Assembly (NCBI RefSeq): GCF_004122735.1
Contig: NZ_SDIF01000010.1
Location: 1-64,000 of the forward strand
Source of the DNA: Streptomyces sioyaensis
GTDB taxonomy: Bacteria; Actinomycetota; Actinomycetes; Streptomycetales; Streptomycetaceae
Direction: 5' to 3'
DNA: 64,000 nt
The notes beneath the pieces are model-generated. The model was not told the origin of the DNA and ran no database searches. It saw only the letters and a list, made by a program, of their open reading frames with translations. The position numbers were made by a program, and so were the translations under genes. This document shows positions 37,972-45,901 of the stretch, one piece after another (the first letter of the stretch is position 1; the number at the start of each line of letters is the position of its first letter).

Positions 37972-38990
37972 CGACGCACCGTCGGCACCCGGCCGTCCGC
38001 CGCCCCGGACGGCGCCGGGCCCGCCCGGCCGCCGCACTGCTCGCCCTCGGCGCGCTCGCTGTCCTCGGCGGATGCGGCCTGGTCAGCGGCAGTGCGATGT
38101 CCGACACCGTGCTGCCCGGCCCGAAAGCCGACTACCCGGACCGCCCGCTCACCGGCGCGCATCTGACCGTGACCTCCAAGGAGTTCACCGAGCAGATCGT
38201 CCTGGGCCAGATGATGGGGCTGGTCTTCGAGGCGGCCGGCGCCCTGGTCATCGACAAGACCAGCATCCAGGGGTCGATCGGCGCGCGGGAGGCCGTCAAG
38301 ACCGGCACCGCGGACGCCGCGTACGAGTACACCGGCACCGGCTGGATCACCTATCTCGGCCACACCAAGCCGATCGTCAACCCCCGGCAGCAGTGGAAGG
38401 CGGTCCGCGACGAGGACCGGAAGAACGGCATCGTCTGGCTGCCCGCGTCGACCCTGAACAACACCTACGCGCTGGCGCTGAACACCGCCAACCAGAAGAA
38501 GCTGGGCGTGCACACCCTCTCGGAGGTCGCGGCGCTGTCCCACAAGAACCCCGGCGCCGTGACGATGTGCGTGGAGAACGAGTTCGCCACCCGCAACGAC
38601 GGCCTGCCGGGCATGGCGCGCGCGTACGGCATGAACGTGCCGTCCGCCAACATCCGCAAGATGACCGGTGGCGTCGTCTACACCGAGACGCAGAAGGGCA
38701 CCTGTGCGCTGGGCGAGGTGTTCACCACCGACGGCCGGATCAAGGCGATGAATCTGCACGTCCTGGCCGACGACAAGCACTTCTTCCCCAACTACAACGT
38801 CGCCCCCGAGATCAACGCCAAGGCCCTGAAGAAGTACCCGGCCATGGCCGAGGTCCTGGCGCCGGTCACCAAGGCCCTCAACAACACCGTCGCCCAGGAG
38901 CTGAACCGCAAGGTCGACGTGGACGGCGAGGACCCGCACGAGGTCGCGAAGAACTGGCTGATCCAGGAGGGGTTCATCAAGGCGGGGTGA
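37968..38990 (+). CDS. Substrate-binding lipoprotein of the osmoprotectant-type importer
   Basis: A 340-residue lipoprotein: Arg-rich N-region, hydrophobic stretch and lipobox LGGC near residue 36, then an OpuAC-type two-lobe binding domain beginning LTVTSKEFTEQIVLGQMMG. Aromatic residues in YTGTGW and elsewhere could form the cage used for quaternary ammonium groups. Choline, glycine betaine or a related compound is the expected ligand; ergothioneine importers of this family also exist. Followed by a 17-bp tandem duplication (39031-39064). Confidence 0.9.
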   Translation: MTTHRRHPAVRRPGRRRARPAAALLALGALAVLGGCGLVSGSAMSDTVLPGPKADYPDRPLTGAHLTVTSKEFTEQIVLGQMMGLVFEAAGALVIDKTSIQGSIGAREAVKTGTADAAYEYTGTGWITYLGHTKPIVNPRQQWKAVRDEDRKNGIVWLPASTLNNTYALALNTANQKKLGVHTLSEVAALSHKNPGAVTMCVENEFATRNDGLPGMARAYGMNVPSANIRKMTGGVVYTETQKGTCALGEVFTTDGRIKAMNLHVLADDKHFFPNYNVAPEINAKALKKYPAMAEVLAPVTKALNNTVAQELNRKVDVDGEDPHEVAKNWLIQEGFIKAG

Positions 38991-39030
38991 TCAGCCGGCG
39001 GGGACAGGGGCGGAGCGCGGGCAGCACGAC

Positions 39031-39064
39031 GGCCCGGTCCCGTCCGCGGCCCGGTCCCGTCCGC
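39031..39064. repeat. 17-bp tandem duplication
   Basis: GGCCCGGTCCCGTCCGC occurs twice head to tail, in the gap between the binding-protein gene and the convergent S16 peptidase gene. Confidence 0.8.
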
Positions 39065-39067
39065 GGC

Positions 39068-39853
39068 TCAGCGGCCGCAGCTGGGAACCTTGCCCCCGGT
39101 CTGCAGCGCCTTCAGGGCCTGCACCGCACCGTCGAGCGTGGTGACCGGGATCAGCCGCATCCCCTTCGGCAGCTCCGCCTGTGCGTCCGTGCACTCCTTG
39201 CGCGGGACCAGGAAGACCGAGGCACCGTCGCGGTGCGCGGCCTGGGTCTTCAGCGGGACCCCGCCCACCGCGCCCACTGTGCCGCCGGCGGTGATGGTCC
39301 CGGTGCCGGCGATGGTGCGCCCGCCGGTGAGGTCCTTGCCCGCGCCGTCGCCGTTCAGCTTGTCGACGATGCCGAGCGCGAACATCAGCCCGGCGCTCGG
39401 CCCGCCGACGTCCGCGAGGCTCAGCTTGACCTTGATGTCCTTGGCGGACTTGCCGACCGCCCCGAGCGCGGCGCTGGTGGCGGAGTTCTGGGACTCCCGC
39501 ATCTGCTGCGCGTTGTGCTCGGCGATCTCCTCGGTGTTGTTGCCCACCGGGTAGACCGCCTCGCGCGGCATCACGGCCTCGTCCGTACGGAACCAGCCCT
39601 TGATCATGTCCGGCAGATGGACGGAGGCGTCCGGGCCGGTGGCCACGATCGAGGTCATCCGCAGCTGCCCGCTCGTCTTCCGGGTGGCGGCACCGGTGAT
39701 GGTGATCACCGGCTTGCCCTTGTCGTCACCGAGGACATTGGCCGTCATGCCCGGATAGGCGATCGAGTACGGCAACGGCGCGAACGCCGCGGTGACGAGG
39801 AGGGCGAGAACGAGGGCGCTGCAGACCGCCAGAGCGCGGGCACGTGAAGACAC
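39068..39853 (-). CDS. Membrane-anchored Lon-type (S16) peptidase
   Basis: A 261-residue protein with an N-terminal signal anchor (VCSALVLALLVTAAFAPLP) and a Lon-like proteolytic domain. The catalytic dyad is Ser153 in DVGGPSAGLMFALG and Lys202 in GGVPLKTQAA. Relatives of the YlbL type carry a PDZ domain before the protease domain; the length here leaves little room for one. The active site faces the cell exterior. Start GTG at 39851-39853 follows GGGTGG. Confidence 0.87.
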   Translation of the reverse strand: MSSRARALAVCSALVLALLVTAAFAPLPYSIAYPGMTANVLGDDKGKPVITITGAATRKTSGQLRMTSIVATGPDASVHLPDMIKGWFRTDEAVMPREAVYPVGNNTEEIAEHNAQQMRESQNSATSAALGAVGKSAKDIKVKLSLADVGGPSAGLMFALGIVDKLNGDGAGKDLTGGRTIAGTGTITAGGTVGAVGGVPLKTQAAHRDGASVFLVPRKECTDAQAELPKGMRLIPVTTLDGAVQALKALQTGGKVPSCGR

Positions 39854-39972
39854 CCCGCCACCCTAATTGACACCTGCCTCACCAGGACGTTAAGGCGCTG
39901 CGACCTCACCACACAGCCACCGCGCCTTCACACCCCGCGGTCGGTCGCCGGACCGGCGTGCGCCGGGCCGCC

Positions 39973-40614
39973 TCAGCGCAGCGCCTCGGACACCTCGCGG
40001 GCCGCGTCGACCACCCGCGGTCCGATCCGTTCGGAGACCGTGTCGGCGAGCATCACCACGCCCACGCTCCCCTCGATGCCGCTCACCCCGAGCAGCGGTG
40101 CCGCGGCGCCGCTCGCCCCGGCCTCCAACTCCCCGTGTGTCAGGGCGAGTCCGGCGTCGTGGGTACGGCCCTGCCGGGCCTTGAGGATCGCCCGCCCGGC
40201 GGCCCCCCGGTCCAGCGGATGACGGAAGCCGGCCCGGTAGGCCACGTGGTAGTCGGTCCAGGTCGGCTCCACCACGGCGACGGCCAGCGCCTCCGTACCG
40301 TCGACCAGGGTGAGGTGCGCGGTGGCCCCCACGTCCTCGGCGAGCGCGCGCAGCGCGGGGAGTGCGGCCTCCCTGACCAGCGGATGCACCTGGCGGCCCA
40401 GGCGCAGCACGCCCAGCCCGACCCGGGCCCGGCCGCCGATGTCACGGCGTACCAGGGCGTGCTGCTCCAGCGTGGCCAGCAGGCGGTAGACCACGGTGCG
40501 GTTGACGCCGAGCTTGTTGGACAGCTCGGTGACGGTCAGCCCGTGGTCGGTGTCGGCGAGAAGTTTGAGGACACGCAGTCCTCTGTCGAGAGTCTGGGAG
40601 GTCTCTGCGGTCAC
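39973..40614 (-). CDS. IclR-family transcriptional regulator
   Basis: A 213-residue regulator: N-terminal winged helix (LRVLKLLADTDHGLTVTELSNKLGVNRTVVYRLLATLEQHALVRR) and a ligand-binding domain from about residue 75. At 213 residues it is shorter than most IclR proteins (about 250). The GTG at 40612-40614 after AGGAGGGGG is the best start; upstream in-frame codons are Arg/Ala-rich and unlikely. No metabolic gene is adjacent, so its regulon is not evident. Confidence 0.88.
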   Translation of the reverse strand: MTAETSQTLDRGLRVLKLLADTDHGLTVTELSNKLGVNRTVVYRLLATLEQHALVRRDIGGRARVGLGVLRLGRQVHPLVREAALPALRALAEDVGATAHLTLVDGTEALAVAVVEPTWTDYHVAYRAGFRHPLDRGAAGRAILKARQGRTHDAGLALTHGELEAGASGAAAPLLGVSGIEGSVGVVMLADTVSERIGPRVVDAAREVSEALR

Positions 40615-40894
40615 GACGCCCCCTCCTGGGTGAGTGGCGGCGCTCCGACGCGACGCGCTGCGAGTCCCGGAACAGCGCGCGAGGGAGGCCGCCGGCCGCA
40701 TGGCACCGGCTGCGCTCCGCGGCGGCGCTGCCACGGGGCGTGTAGGTGACCGGGACAGTAGCGATCCGGTCCGGTGAGCGGAAGAGTCCGTCCAGAATCC
40801 GGTCCCCCCTGCCCGGAATATCCCGATAGGTCCGTCCAGACCGTGCCCTGTGGTGTTTCAGCGATCGCTACGTGTGTTCCAGGGAGGGGTACGC

Positions 40895-40981
40895 GTGTTC
40901 ACCGACCGATACGCAAGCGATACGCAGCGGCCACGGGAGCAACGCCGTGCCCTGCCCTGGACCCCGCGGAAACGGGGGTGA
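40895..40981 (+). CDS. Possible 28-residue small protein
   Basis: GTG start preceded by AGGGAGGGG at suitable spacing; product is basic (VFTDRYASDTQRPREQRRAL...) without membrane segment. Codon length is too short for statistics, so this is only a candidate. Confidence 0.2.
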   Translation: MFTDRYASDTQRPREQRRALPWTPRKRG

Positions 40982-41004
40982 GCCGTCGCGCACCCGGAAA
41001 ACGA

Positions 41005-41046
41005 CCGTGGGCCGGCACCCCGCCACTGCGGAACACCGGCCCACGG
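41005..41046 (-). terminator. Hairpin downstream of the helicase gene
   Basis: CCGTGGGCCGG pairs perfectly with CCGGCCCACGG around a 20-base loop, 44 bases after the helicase stop. Confidence 0.65.
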
Positions 41047-41089
41047 GCCACGGGTCGGAAGGGTCGCGGCCCACCGACCACCAGCGGAC

Positions 41090-42886
41090 TCACCGCATCC
41101 GCGTGGCCCACTCCCGTACCTTCTTGATCCGCTCGTTCAGCTGCCCGGCGGTGGCCTCCGCGCTCGGCGGGCCGCCGCACACCCGCCGCAGCTCGGTGTG
41201 GATCACGCCGTGCGGCTTCCCGCTCTGGTGGACATACGCCCCGACCAGCGTGTTCAGCTGCTTCCGCAACTCCAGCAGCTCCTTGTGCGTGACCACCGGC
41301 CGCCGCTCGGCCGGCAGTTCCAGCAGGTCGGCCTCCTCATCCGGCCGCTTCTTGCTGTGCGCGATCTGCCGGGCCTGCCGCTTCTGCAGCAGCATCTGCA
41401 CCTGGTCGGGCTCCAGCAGCCCCGGGATGCCGAGGTAGTCCTGCTCCTCCTCGCTGCCCGCGTGGGCCTGCATCCCGAACTCGGCACCGTCGTAGAGCAC
41501 CCGGTCGAAGACCGCCTCCGACTCCAGCGCCTCGAACGAGAACTGCTCCTGCTCGCCGGTGTCCTCGTCCTGCTCCTTGTTCGCCTCGTCCATCTCCTTC
41601 TCGGACTCGGCGTACGGGTCTTCCTCCCCGTCCTTCTTCGGCTTGTCGAGGACGTGGTCGCGCTCGACCTCCATCTCGTTGGCGAAGCCGAGCAGCATCG
41701 GGACGGTGGGAAGGAAGACCGAGGCGGTCTCGCCGCGCTTACGGGAGCGGACGAACCGGCCGACGGCCTGCGCGAAGAACAGCGGGGTCGAGATGGTGGT
41801 GGCGTACACCCCGACGGCCAGCCGCGGCACGTCGACGCCCTCGGACACCATCCGGACCGCGACCATCCAGCGGTCCTGGGAGTGCGAGAAGTCGTCGATG
41901 CGCTGCGAGGCACCGGAGTCGTCGGACAGCACGAGGGTGGCGCCCTCGCCGGTGATCTCCCGGATCAGCTTGGCGTACGCCCGCGCCTGCTCCTGGTCGG
42001 AGGCGATCACCAGCGCCCCGGCGTCCGGGATCGACTTGCGCACCTCGCTCAGCCGCTGGTCGGCGGCGCGCAGCACATTCGGCATCCACTCGCCGCGCGG
42101 ATCGAGCGCCGTGCGCCAGGCCTGCGACACCGCGTCCTTGGTCATCGGCTCGCCGAGCCGGGCCGCGATCTCGTCGCCCGCCTTCGTCCGCCAGCGCATG
42201 TTGCCGCTGTAGGAGAGGAAGATGACCGGCCGGACGACGCCGTCGCCCAGCGCGTTGCCGTAGCCGTAGGTGTAGTCGGCCGAGGAACGCCGGATGCCGT
42301 CGTTCCCCTCCTCGTACGTCACGAACGGAATCGGGTTGGTGTCGGACCGGAAGGGGGTACCGGTCAGCGCCAGCCTCCGGGTGGCCGGCTCGAACGCCTC
42401 CAGGCACGCCTCGCCCCACGACTTCGAGTCACCGGCGTGGTGGATCTCGTCGAGGATCACCAGCGTCTTGCGCTGCTCGATGCGGTTGCGGTGCAGCATC
42501 GGCCGTACGCCCACACCGGCATAGGTGACCGCGACGCCGTGGTACTCGCGGCCCAGCGGCCCCGCGCTGTACTCGGGGTCGAGCTTGATGCCGATCCGGG
42601 CCGCCGCCTCCGCCCACTGCTTCTTCAGATGCTCGGTCGGCGCGACGACCGTCACCTGCTGCACGACGTGATGGTGCAGCAGCCACGACGCGAGCGTGAG
42701 CGCGAACGTCGTCTTGCCGGCTCCCGGCGTCGCGACGGCGAGGAAGTCTCTCGGCTGCGTCTGGATGTAGCGGTCCATGGCCGCCTGCTGCCAGGCGCGC
42801 AGCTTGTTCGCGGTACCCCAAGGGGCCCGTCCCGGAAAGGCCGGGGACAGGTGATGGTTATTGGTGGCGCTGGTGGTGGTAGTCAC
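41090..42886 (-). CDS. SF2 DEAD/DEAH-type helicase
   Basis: A 598-residue protein. P-loop ATPGAGKTT at 52-60, motif II DEIHH near 146, motif III LTGTPFRSD and a C-terminal RecA lobe with motif VI-like QAVGRFVRSRKRG. An acidic linker (EEDPYAESEKEMDEANKEQDEDTG) separates the helicase core from a C-terminal domain of about 150 residues. It resembles ResIII-type DNA translocases found conserved in streptomycetes, without an accompanying nuclease here. Start GTG; precise role in DNA metabolism unknown. Confidence 0.88.
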   Translation of the reverse strand: MTTTTSATNNHHLSPAFPGRAPWGTANKLRAWQQAAMDRYIQTQPRDFLAVATPGAGKTTFALTLASWLLHHHVVQQVTVVAPTEHLKKQWAEAAARIGIKLDPEYSAGPLGREYHGVAVTYAGVGVRPMLHRNRIEQRKTLVILDEIHHAGDSKSWGEACLEAFEPATRRLALTGTPFRSDTNPIPFVTYEEGNDGIRRSSADYTYGYGNALGDGVVRPVIFLSYSGNMRWRTKAGDEIAARLGEPMTKDAVSQAWRTALDPRGEWMPNVLRAADQRLSEVRKSIPDAGALVIASDQEQARAYAKLIREITGEGATLVLSDDSGASQRIDDFSHSQDRWMVAVRMVSEGVDVPRLAVGVYATTISTPLFFAQAVGRFVRSRKRGETASVFLPTVPMLLGFANEMEVERDHVLDKPKKDGEEDPYAESEKEMDEANKEQDEDTGEQEQFSFEALESEAVFDRVLYDGAEFGMQAHAGSEEEQDYLGIPGLLEPDQVQMLLQKRQARQIAHSKKRPDEEADLLELPAERRPVVTHKELLELRKQLNTLVGAYVHQSGKPHGVIHTELRRVCGGPPSAEATAGQLNERIKKVREWATRMR

Positions 42887-43039
42887 GGTCTCCGTCGGCT
42901 GAGGTCGGCGATCGGCAACCGCGTCAGCCTACCGGTGCTCCGGTTCACGCTCCGGGGGTACCGCACCGGGTCACCCTGGGGTGGGACCGAGCTCACATTC
43001 GTCCGCCGGCCGCGCCGGGTGGTCGTCGGCTCCGCGCCG

Positions 43040-44632
43040 TCACCCCTGCCCGGGCCGCAGCCGGCCCGCCACCCCGGCTCCGGCCACGGCCACCACCGCC
43101 ATCGCCGCGAACACGGCCGCGAAGGCCGCCGGGTGGCTCGTCCCGCCGGCCCCGGCGGTGGCCGCGGGCCCGTCCGCCGCGATCGAGCCGCCGCCGAAGG
43201 CCACGAACAGCACCCCGCTGACGCCGACGAAGGTGACATTGCCCAGCGCGTCCGACATCTGTAGGGACGCGGAGTTGCTGCCCGCCTCCTCCGGGCGGGA
43301 CAGCTTCAGCAACAGCACACCGCCGCTGGAGATGTTCAGGCCCATGCCGAAGCCGCCGACCGTCCACGCCGCCGCGACGATCCAGGACGGCACCCCGTCG
43401 AGCAGCGCCAGCGGCACCGTCACGATGGCCGCCGCCAGCAGCACCATGCCCAGCCCCATCAGCCGCTCCCGGTACGGCTCCAGCCGCGGCCGGCTCTGTG
43501 CGTACGAGCCGAGCGCCCAAGTCAGCCCGCCCCCGGTGAGGGAGAGGCCGGCCAGGGTGGCGGACAGCCCGCGCTGGGTCACCAGCATCAGCGGGACGAA
43601 GCTCTCGGCGGCGACCAGCGACCCGGCGGCCAGCCCGCGCATCAGCACCACGGTCGGCAGACCGCGCGCCGCCCGGAACGTGCCGCGGGGCAGCAGCCGC
43701 ACGATGCCCGGTACCAGCAGGGCCAGTCCGGCGGCCGCGGGCAACAGCGCGAGCCAGACCGGGTGCTGGCCCGCGTACTGCAGCAGGCAGGCGCCCACCG
43801 CGACGGCCAGCGCGAGCAGACAGCGCCGGTTGCCCAGGATCTGCCGCACCCCGTTGCCCGGGCCCGGGCGGGTGCGCGGCAGCGTACGCAGCGCGGGCAG
43901 CATCACCGCGAGCGGCAGCAGAATCAGCACCGGGATGGAGAGGAACACCCAGCGCCAGCCGAGCTGTTCGGTGACGGTCCCGGCGACCAGCGGACCGACG
44001 ATCACCGGCATCACCCAGGCCGCCGAGAACGCCGCCATGATCGAGGGGCGCAGCCGCTCGGGATAGGCGCGGCCGACGACCACATACAGCGAGACCACCA
44101 CCAGTCCGCCGCCGATGCCCTGCACCCCGCGGCCCGCGAGGAACATCCCCATGCTCCGCGCACCGCCCGCGACCAGCAGCCCCACCCCGAACGCGGCGAT
44201 CCCGGCGAACAGCGGCGCGAGCGGCCCGCGCCGGTCACTCCACTCCCCCGCCAGCGCCATCGCGAACAGGCTCGCCGTGAAGCAGGCCGAGAAGGCGAAG
44301 GCGTACAGACCGATGCCGTGCAGGGCGCGGGCGGCAACCGGCATCGCGGTGTTCACGGCAATCGCCTCGAAGGCAACCAACGAAACGACGGAAACGATGC
44401 CGAACGTCAGGCCCCGGTAGGCCCGGCCGAACACCCCGCCGCCGGAGACCTCCTGGTGGCGGGCGGACAGGGTGGGGTGGTGATCGGAGCCGCTGTCGCC
44501 GGCCGTTCCGGTCTCACTGGTCGTGCCGATGTCGCTGGTCATTCCCGTGCTACTGGTCGGGCCGATGTCGGTGGTGCTGCCGGTGCCGATATCGGTGGTG
44601 CTGCCGGTGTCGTGGGGGCGGTCAGCGGTCAT
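43040..44632 (-). CDS. MFS multidrug-type exporter
   Basis: A 530-residue transporter with 14 or so helices. A low-complexity N-terminal tail of about 50 residues repeats Thr/Ser-Asp-Ile-Gly units (TTDIGTGSTTDIGPTSSTG). The core has the loop 2-3 motif GEWSDRRGPL and GRGVQGIGGGLVVV. The family includes drug:H+ antiporters. Divergent from the alpha/beta hydrolase gene. Confidence 0.88.
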   Translation of the reverse strand: MTADRPHDTGSTTDIGTGSTTDIGPTSSTGMTSDIGTTSETGTAGDSGSDHHPTLSARHQEVSGGGVFGRAYRGLTFGIVSVVSLVAFEAIAVNTAMPVAARALHGIGLYAFAFSACFTASLFAMALAGEWSDRRGPLAPLFAGIAAFGVGLLVAGGARSMGMFLAGRGVQGIGGGLVVVSLYVVVGRAYPERLRPSIMAAFSAAWVMPVIVGPLVAGTVTEQLGWRWVFLSIPVLILLPLAVMLPALRTLPRTRPGPGNGVRQILGNRRCLLALAVAVGACLLQYAGQHPVWLALLPAAAGLALLVPGIVRLLPRGTFRAARGLPTVVLMRGLAAGSLVAAESFVPLMLVTQRGLSATLAGLSLTGGGLTWALGSYAQSRPRLEPYRERLMGLGMVLLAAAIVTVPLALLDGVPSWIVAAAWTVGGFGMGLNISSGGVLLLKLSRPEEAGSNSASLQMSDALGNVTFVGVSGVLFVAFGGGSIAADGPAATAGAGGTSHPAAFAAVFAAMAVVAVAGAGVAGRLRPGQG

Positions 44633-44783
44633 CGGGCCAGCGTAAGAGCCATCCGGTGGCTGCGCCCCTGTCGGGGGACGGGAATCGGATCGGTCATCGG
44701 TCCTACGCCGCCCGACCCGCGCGGGTCATCCCACTCGGGTCTCCGCCTCTCCCCCTCCACCCCACGTCGGGCAAGCTGTCCGT

Positions 44784-45647
44784 ATGCCGCACTTCCGCAC
44801 GTATGACGACGCCGAGCTCCACTACCGCGTGCTCGGCCCGGCCGACTCGCCGCTGCCGCCCCTGGTCTGCCTGGCCGGCGGACCCGGTCGGGACGCCGCG
44901 TATCTGGGCGACCTCGGCGGGCTGGCCGCACACCGGCAGCTGATCATTCCGGACAGCCGTGGCACCGGCGCCTCCCCCGCCGCCGACGACCCCTCCCGTT
45001 ACGCCTTCCCGCAACTCGCCGAGGACATCGAGGCGCTCCGCGCGCATCTGGCCCTGGAGCGCTTCGCACTGCTCGCACACGACGCGGGAGCTGCGGTCGC
45101 GCAGGCCTACGCGACACGACACCCACAGCGGCTGACCCGGCTGGTACTGGTCTGCCCCGGCTCCCGGCTCCAGGGCGAACTCCCCGACGACGCCCGGGAG
45201 ATCTTCGAGGCACGGGCACACGAGGACTGGTGGCCGGAGGCCTCGGTGGCGGTGCAACAACTCACCGAGGCCTCCGACATGAGCGACGTACGGGAGCTGC
45301 TGTTCGCCGCGGCACCGCTCGCCTACGGCCGGTGGGACGAGCCGCAACGGGCCCATGCCGCCACGGAAGGCGCACAGTTGGGCCCGGTTCCACGGGCCGG
45401 CTTCTGGCAGGGCGTGGACGAGCAGCTGCGACGGGCACTGCTGTCCGGGCTGCGCGAAGTGACCTGCCCGGTGCTGGTGCTGACCGGTGACCGTGACGCG
45501 GTGGCCGGCATGCGAGCCGGCGAACTCGTGGCCGCGTCCTTCCCCCACGCGCGGGTACGCCCCCTGCACGAGGTGGGCCACTACCCATGGGTGGACGAAC
45601 CCGACCTGTTCGCCCCGCTGGTAGCGGATTTCCTGCACACGACCTGA
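44784..45647 (+). CDS. Alpha/beta-fold hydrolase with Asp in the nucleophile elbow
   Basis: A 287-residue hydrolase of the proline-iminopeptidase-like group: oxyanion loop CLAGGPGRDAAYLG (usually HGGPG), DSRGTGAS, and the C-terminal catalytic His in EVGHYPWVDEPD. The nucleophile elbow reads LLAHDAGAAVA, placing Asp100 where Ser is expected. Asp is the nucleophile in haloalkane dehalogenases and epoxide hydrolases, so either chemistry differs or the enzyme is altered. Acid residue likely in LTGDRDAVAG. ATG start. Confidence 0.87.
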   Translation: MPHFRTYDDAELHYRVLGPADSPLPPLVCLAGGPGRDAAYLGDLGGLAAHRQLIIPDSRGTGASPAADDPSRYAFPQLAEDIEALRAHLALERFALLAHDAGAAVAQAYATRHPQRLTRLVLVCPGSRLQGELPDDAREIFEARAHEDWWPEASVAVQQLTEASDMSDVRELLFAAAPLAYGRWDEPQRAHAATEGAQLGPVPRAGFWQGVDEQLRRALLSGLREVTCPVLVLTGDRDAVAGMRAGELVAASFPHARVRPLHEVGHYPWVDEPDLFAPLVADFLHTT

Positions 45648-45680
45648 CCATTCGCACACTCTGCGCATTCTGTGAACCCT

Positions 45681-45730
45681 GCATTGCCGCCCATTGCCCC
45701 GCATTGCCGCACGTTGCCCCGCATTGCAGC
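45681..45730. repeat. 10-bp tandem repeats upstream of tRNA-Cys
   Basis: Five copies near CATTGCCCCG (CATTGCCGCC, CATTGCCCCG, CATTGCCGCA, CGTTGCCCCG, CATTGCAGCT) with exact 10-base phasing, close to one helical turn. They lie 75-125 bases before the tRNA. Confidence 0.75.
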
Positions 45731-45803
45731 TCTGTGGCACCCGGCCCCACACCCTTGCCGCCCACCCGACCCCGCGGCCTACAGTCGGAACACACCGCAA
45801 CCC

Positions 45804-45878
45804 GGCCGTGTGCCCGAGTGGTTCAGGGACTCGCCTGCAAAGCGAGTTACGTGGGTTCGAATCCCGCCACGGCCTCCA
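45804..45878 (+). tRNA. tRNA-Cys (GCA)
   Basis: Acceptor GGCCGTG/CACGGCC with discriminator T and encoded CCA, D arm CCC...GGG, anticodon stem CTCGC/GCGAG with loop CTGCAAA (anticodon GCA), and T arm GTGGG-TTCGAAT-CCCGC. U73 and GCA are the identity elements of tRNA-Cys. The receptor gene ends on the other strand 24 bases beyond it. Confidence 0.95.
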
Positions 45879-45901
45879 TTCACCGCATGTCGCGTCAGGT
45901 C

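Larger units (their letters stand above)
40615..41089. other. Intergenic region with short direct repeats, 475 bp
   Basis: Lies between the IclR start and the helicase stop. It contains GTCCGTCCAGA twice (about 40786 and 40831), GATACGCA twice in tandem (about 40907-40924), a related pair TACGTGTGTTC/TACGCGTGTTC and the helicase terminator (41005-41046). A 28-codon ORF with a strong ribosome site lies at 40895-40981. The base composition is lower in GC than neighbouring genes near 40840-40925. Confidence 0.55.
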
